From NCBI GenBank assembly GCA_002731735.1, contig PCCM01000061.1:3978-12511 (forward strand): a DNA stretch of 8,534 nt, given 5' to 3'. A program made the translations under genes and the position numbers. Positions 4,932 to 8,534 of this stretch are shown here, one piece after another. The DNA comes from Gemmatimonadota bacterium. GTDB taxonomy: Bacteria > Gemmatimonadota > Gemmatimonadetes > Longimicrobiales > Gaopeijiaceae. Below the pieces are notes generated by a model, which searched no databases, was not told the DNA's origin, and worked only from the letters and a program-made list of their open reading frames with translations. Positions within the stretch are counted from its first letter, which is position 1. Each line of letters begins with the position of its first letter.

Positions 4932-6541
4932 GCGCTAGCGACGAAGGCAGGGTGCTTGTCTCGACCCATCATTTGGAGCGGGCAGGCGAGCTCCGGGAGG
5001 CGTTCAAGGGCGCCGGATACGAGGTGGAGCTGGTCACCCCCGATGAAGACGTGAGCGGCGGAGCGCCTATCGAGTTGCTGGTGGTGACCGGGTCCCCGGC
5101 CTCCGTCTCAGCCCAGACTCTGGTCCGGAGCGCACACGCCGATTCCAAGGCCCCGGCCTTCGCGATCGTGGAAAACGCTGATGCGATCCCCAGCCTGGCT
5201 GCCGATTACGTGGAAGTATTCTCGGACGCTGCTCACGCGGACGACGTCGTTTTCGTGGCGCGTTCGCTCATCGAGCGCCGCCGGTTGCAAGCCTTGGCGG
5301 GCATCGTCGGCGAAACCGACGCGATCAAAGAGGCCTTGGAGCGTGTGGTGCAGTTTGCGCCGGTAGGGTCCACGGTGCTGATCACCGGTGAATCGGGAAC
5401 CGGCAAGGAGTTGGTCGCAAGAGGAATCCATCACCTCTCGTCGAGGCGTCATCGACCGTTCATCGCCGTGAACGTTGCCGCCCTCTCCGAGACACTCCTG
5501 GAAAGCGAGCTTTTCGGACACGAAAAGGGAGCGTTCACGGGTGCAATCGATTCTCGACGTGGGCTCTTCGAGCTGGCGGATAAGGGGACCATCTTTCTCG
5601 ACGAGGTTGGGGAGATGCCGCTGGCCACCCAGACCAAACTCCTTCGGGTCCTCGAGCAGCGCGAGTTCCGTCGTGTAGGTGGCGAGGACGTGATCCGTGT
5701 CGATATTCGCATCGTCACGGCCACCAACCAGGACCTGAAACAACTCGTGGCGGTCGGTAGGTTTCGGAAGGATCTCTTCTATCGATTGAACGTGTTACAT
5801 ATCGAACTGCCTCCCCTCCGCTCGAGGCGAGAGGACATTCCCCTGCTGATCGATGCCTTCATCCGGGATGCCAGTAGGCGCCAAGACCATCGGTTTGAGG
5901 GAATTTCTCCCGAAGCCATGGAAATCCTCCAGGACTACCATTGGCCCGGCAACGTGCGTGAGTTGGAGAACTTGGTGGAGAGCATGGTGGTGCTCGCCCC
6001 CGGCAGGCAGGTCTTGCCGGAGGATATCCCCTCGGACGTCCGCGGGATTGCTCCGGCTACGGCTGCTCTTGTTCCCTTGGGAGAGGGGAGCTCCCTGGCG
6101 TTGGAAGATCCGAGTTCTCAGGGGATCAGGCCCGAACTGCAGTTCATCTTCCGGACACTGGTCGATTTGCGAATGGACGTGGATGACCTCCGTAAGGAGT
6201 TCGACGCCTACCGGCCTCCACAGCCGGGCACTCCCGGTGCCGTGGAGACGTATCCGGTCGGCGAAGGGAGAGTCGAGATCAGTGCCCGACCGCCTGCGGG
6301 CGTCTCGGAAGAGTCGTGGGAAATGGAGGAACCGCCCGAGGTCGCACCGGGGGACGGGGCGGTCGTGTATCGGTCGGGGATGACCATGGACGATCTCGAG
6401 CGGGCGGCGATCGCTGCGGTCCTGGTGGAGGTCCGAGGGAACCGCCGGAAAGCGGCCCAGATGCTCGCCATTGGCGAGCGCACACTCTACCGCAAGATCA
6501 AGGCGTACCAAATCGACGAGGACGAAGAGGAATCAAGCTAG
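4928..6541 (+). CDS. NtrC-family sigma-54 activator with degenerate receiver domain
   Basis: Bacterial enhancer-binding protein that uses ATP to open promoters bound by sigma-54 RNA polymerase. The AAA+ core is complete: Walker A GESGTGK (154-160), the sigma-54-contacting GAFTGA loop (201-206), Walker B IFLDE (222-226) and sensor II in WPGNVRELEN (339-348). A long linker follows, with a probable coiled coil at about 404-428 (LQFIFRTLVDLRMDVDDLRK), then a Fis-type helix-turn-helix at about 485-530 containing GNRRKAAQMLAI and ERTLYRKIK, and an acidic tail. The N-terminal ~115 residues have alternating strand/helix character like a receiver domain. However, the beta-1 acidic pocket reads STHH (12-15), the phospho-acceptor position in IELLVVTGSP (48-57) is Val, and the lysine expected near ADYVEVF (92-98) is missing. 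Phosphorylation control is therefore unlikely. The ATG overlaps the mog stop by four bases. Target genes cannot be told from the window. Confidence 0.93.
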   Translation: MSASDEGRVLVSTHHLERAGELREAFKGAGYEVELVTPDEDVSGGAPIELLVVTGSPASVSAQTLVRSAHADSKAPAFAIVENADAIPSLAADYVEVFSDAAHADDVVFVARSLIERRRLQALAGIVGETDAIKEALERVVQFAPVGSTVLITGESGTGKELVARGIHHLSSRRHRPFIAVNVAALSETLLESELFGHEKGAFTGAIDSRRGLFELADKGTIFLDEVGEMPLATQTKLLRVLEQREFRRVGGEDVIRVDIRIVTATNQDLKQLVAVGRFRKDLFYRLNVLHIELPPLRSRREDIPLLIDAFIRDASRRQDHRFEGISPEAMEILQDYHWPGNVRELENLVESMVVLAPGRQVLPEDIPSDVRGIAPATAALVPLGEGSSLALEDPSSQGIRPELQFIFRTLVDLRMDVDDLRKEFDAYRPPQPGTPGAVETYPVGEGRVEISARPPAGVSEESWEMEEPPEVAPGDGAVVYRSGMTMDDLERAAIAAVLVEVRGNRRKAAQMLAIGERTLYRKIKAYQIDEDEEESS

Positions 6542-7153
6542 TCAGGCCTCGTGTCGGGCCCCGTCCGCGCCGATCAGATCGTCGAGTGCGGCCAGCAACT
6601 CCTCACGTCCCTCGCCGGTTTTCGATGAGCAACTGAGCACCTGATCTTCATCGATCTTCAGCTGCTCCACGGCCGTTGCTACGGTTCTCTCTCGGGCCCT
6701 GTGCTTGAGCTTGTCCATCTTCGTGAGCACCACCAAAGTCGGCAGGCCTTTTTCTGCGAGGAACTCCACCATCTCGAGGTCGGTGACGGTGGGGTCGTGC
6801 CGGGCGTCTACCAGATGCACGACGCCCCGGAGCTTGGGTTCGCCCATGAGATAGTTTTCGACGAGTGCCTTCCAGGACTTCCTCACACGGGAGGAGGCCT
6901 TTGCGAAGCCGAACCCAGGGAGGTCGACCAGGAAAAACCGGTCGTTGACCAGGTAAAAATTGAGGGACCGCGTCTTTCCCGGTGTCGCGGATACGTGTGC
7001 GAGCTTCTTCCGCGTGCGCCTCAGGAGCACGTTGATGAGGGACGACTTGCCGACGTTCGAGCGACCGGAGAACGCGACCTGTGGAAGATCGCCAGGGAGG
7101 GGCGCGCTTGATTCGAACAAGCTCCCGGCGAACTCGACGGTCCGGACCTTCAC
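6542..7153 (-). CDS. engB: Ribosome-assembly GTPase EngB (YsxC/YihA)
   Basis: Essential TrmE-Era-family GTPase needed for assembly of the large ribosomal subunit. All G motifs are visible (numbering from GTG 7153): G1 GRSNVGKSS (30-38), G2 TPGKT (57-61), G3 DLPGFGFAKA (77-86), G4 TKMDK (144-148) and G5 SSKTGEG (176-182). I chose the GTG at 7153, giving 203 residues. It begins MKVRTVEFAGS, like the Bacillus YsxC N terminus, and starts one base after the lon stop, which suits translational coupling. Longer versions start at GTG 7183, which has gagg six bases upstream, or GTG 7189; both overlap the lon 3' end by about 30 bases and cannot be excluded. The lon-engB order is also found in Bacillus. 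The stop codon abuts the stop of the convergent sigma-54 activator gene with no intergenic base. Confidence 0.94.
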   Translation of the reverse strand: MKVRTVEFAGSLFESSAPLPGDLPQVAFSGRSNVGKSSLINVLLRRTRKKLAHVSATPGKTRSLNFYLVNDRFFLVDLPGFGFAKASSRVRKSWKALVENYLMGEPKLRGVVHLVDARHDPTVTDLEMVEFLAEKGLPTLVVLTKMDKLKHRARERTVATAVEQLKIDEDQVLSCSSKTGEGREELLAALDDLIGADGARHEA

Positions 7154-7154
7154 G

Positions 7155-8534
7155 CTACTGAGAAACGTGGGTTCCGATTGCACTCCCACCCTCGTGGAGG
7201 CTTCGCCGGGCTTCCGGCATCGATGTGAGGGCCTCGGTCAGGACCTCGTCCATGGTGTGGACCGGCACGAACTCCAAGCCGGCGATCACCTCCTCGGGCA
7301 ATAGCTCCAGCTCGGGGGCGTTGGCCGCCGGCAACAGAACCTTGTTCAACCCCTCCCGGAGAGCGGCCACAGCCTTCTCCTTGACCCCACCGACGGCCAG
7401 AACTCGCCCTCTCAATGTGATCTCCCCGGTCATGGCCACATCGGCCCGGGACGACGTCCCGGTGAGCGCCGAAATCAGGGCGGTGGCGATGGTGATTCCG
7501 GCGGACGGGCCATCCTTCGGGGTTGCCCCCTCCGGGATATGGATATGGATGTCCACCTTCTCGTGGAACTGAGGATCAAGGCCGAGCCGAGCGGCACGGG
7601 AACGGGCGTACGTTACCGCCGCAAAGGCGGACTCCTTCATCACGTCTCCGAGTGTACCCGTGAGTTGCACCTGGCCCGAACCCGGTACCACCGCAACCTC
7701 GACGTCGAGTACCTCACCTCCCGCCTCAGTCCACGCCAGCCCGTTGGCCATTCCGAACCGCTCGCCCTCGTCTTGGTTGCGTTCCAGGTAGCGCGGCGGG
7801 CCCAAAAGAGCCTTCAGGTCGGCCTCTCCGACAGTGAGCGGCTCCATCACTCGATCGTCCACGGGCGCTCCGACCCCTTCGTCGGTCGCTGGGCTCTTCT
7901 CGGCCCGCCCCCGGGCGAGCTTGCGAGCGACACGGGAGATACGGCGGTCCAACTCCCGGACCCCCGCTTCCCGCGTGTACCTCCGGATGATCGCTTTGAC
8001 CGCATCTTCGGTCAGGTTGGCGTCCGTCGGGAGGCCGTGGCGTTGGGCCTGGTGCGGCCAAAGGAAACGCAGGGCGATCGCGAGCTTCTCGGTGTCCAGG
8101 TATCCGGGGAGGCGGATGATTTCCATGCGATCCCGAAGCGGCTCCGGAATCCCAGCGAGCGTGTTCGCGGTGGCCACGAAAAGGACGTCGGAGAGGTCGT
8201 ACTCCAACTCCAGATAATGGTCCGTGAATGTCTTGTTCTGTTCCGGGTCCAGAACCTCCAGGAGGGCGGCGCCGGGATCGCCATGGAAATCGCGCGCCAG
8301 TTTGTCGATCTCATCGAGCAGGAACACGGGGTTGGTGGTCCCGCAACGGCGCATCCCCTGGAGCACCCTCCCGGGTAAGGCACCGACGTAGGTGCGCCGA
8401 TGACCCCGGATTTCGGCTTCGTCTCGGATGCCCCCCAAACTGACACGCACGAACTCGCGGCCGAGCGCCGTGGAGATACTGCGGCCGAGAGAAGTCTTGC
8501 CGACGCCGGGTGCCCCGGCCAGGCAAAGGATGGG
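7155..8534 (-). CDS. lon: ATP-dependent protease Lon (LonA), C-terminal part; start outside window
   Basis: Cytosolic AAA+ serine protease that degrades misfolded and short-lived regulatory proteins. The window holds the last 459 residues, running off the edge inside the AAA+ domain. Visible in order: Walker A GAPGVGKTS (fragment residues 7-15), SLGGIRDEAEIRGHRRTYVGA, Walker B VFLLDEIDK, sensor-1 region VATAN, sensor-2 region REAGVRELDRRI, then the Lon protease domain. The catalytic serine is in PKDGPSAG (codon 7505-7503) and the catalytic lysine in GGVKEKA (codon 7382-7380), so the Ser-Lys dyad is intact. The visible portion looks full length for a LonA C-terminal half, without insertions or frameshifts; the N-terminal substrate-recognition domain and promoter are not visible. 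An internal GTG at 8450 is not the start because the frame continues through Walker A to the window edge. engB follows at once and probably shares its message. Confidence 0.96.
   Translation of the reverse strand, partial: PILCLAGAPGVGKTSLGRSISTALGREFVRVSLGGIRDEAEIRGHRRTYVGALPGRVLQGMRRCGTTNPVFLLDEIDKLARDFHGDPGAALLEVLDPEQNKTFTDHYLELEYDLSDVLFVATANTLAGIPEPLRDRMEIIRLPGYLDTEKLAIALRFLWPHQAQRHGLPTDANLTEDAVKAIIRRYTREAGVRELDRRISRVARKLARGRAEKSPATDEGVGAPVDDRVMEPLTVGEADLKALLGPPRYLERNQDEGERFGMANGLAWTEAGGEVLDVEVAVVPGSGQVQLTGTLGDVMKESAFAAVTYARSRAARLGLDPQFHEKVDIHIHIPEGATPKDGPSAGITIATALISALTGTSSRADVAMTGEITLRGRVLAVGGVKEKAVAALREGLNKVLLPAANAPELELLPEEVIAGLEFVPVHTMDEVLTEALTSMPEARRSLHEGGSAIGTHVSQ

Noticed and set aside
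5795..6511. 238-codon open frame on the minus strand opposite the sigma-54 activator
   Set aside because: It sits antisense to well-conserved AAA+ and helix-turn-helix coding sequence and resembles no known protein.
7539..8378. 279-codon open frame on the plus strand opposite lon
   Set aside because: It is antisense to the Lon AAA+ and protease domains. The translation is Arg/Pro-rich with no family resemblance.

Overview
This is a gene-dense bacterial chromosomal segment, GC-rich by eye, with seven recognisable protein genes and very little non-coding DNA. I see no transposase, integrase of mobile type, CRISPR array, tRNA or rRNA. Gene content and order point to a chromosomal core region. 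The xerC-hslV-hslU order matches the Bacillus codV-codW-codX cluster and the lon-engB order matches Bacillus lonA-ysxC. Against a Firmicute are the GC-rich base use and the sigma-54 activator, with its long, coiled-coil-bearing linker before a Fis-type helix-turn-helix. My best guess is a Gram-negative, non-proteobacterial lineage such as Gemmatimonadota or a relative. That is inference only.

Layout, plus strand: the 3' part of a XerC-type tyrosine recombinase (1-849, its start lies outside the window); a 251-base gap with a clear stem-loop and a strong ribosome-binding site; hslV (1101-1655) and hslU (1657-3195), encoding the two-part HslVU (ClpQY) protease; an 86-base gap with a possible extended -10 promoter and a weak terminator-like hairpin; gcvT (3282-4391), the aminomethyltransferase of glycine cleavage; a mog/moaB-type molybdopterin adenylyltransferase (4422-4931); and an NtrC-family sigma-54 activator (4928-6541) whose start overlaps the mog stop by four bases. 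Layout, minus strand: the C-terminal part of a Lon protease (7155-8534, running out of the window) followed by engB (6542-7153), a ribosome-assembly GTPase. The sigma-54 activator and engB converge with no base between their stop codons.

Functionally the window pairs two ATP-dependent proteolysis systems (HslVU and Lon) with chromosome-dimer resolution, ribosome assembly, one-carbon/glycine metabolism and molybdenum cofactor synthesis. The most unusual gene is the sigma-54 activator. Its N-terminal domain looks like a response-regulator receiver fold that has lost the acidic pocket, the phospho-accepting aspartate and the conserved lysine, while its AAA+ domain with GAFTGA loop and its Fis-type DNA-binding domain are intact. 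I found no clear evidence of a new multi-gene system. Most of the window is conserved housekeeping, with several local oddities listed as findings.
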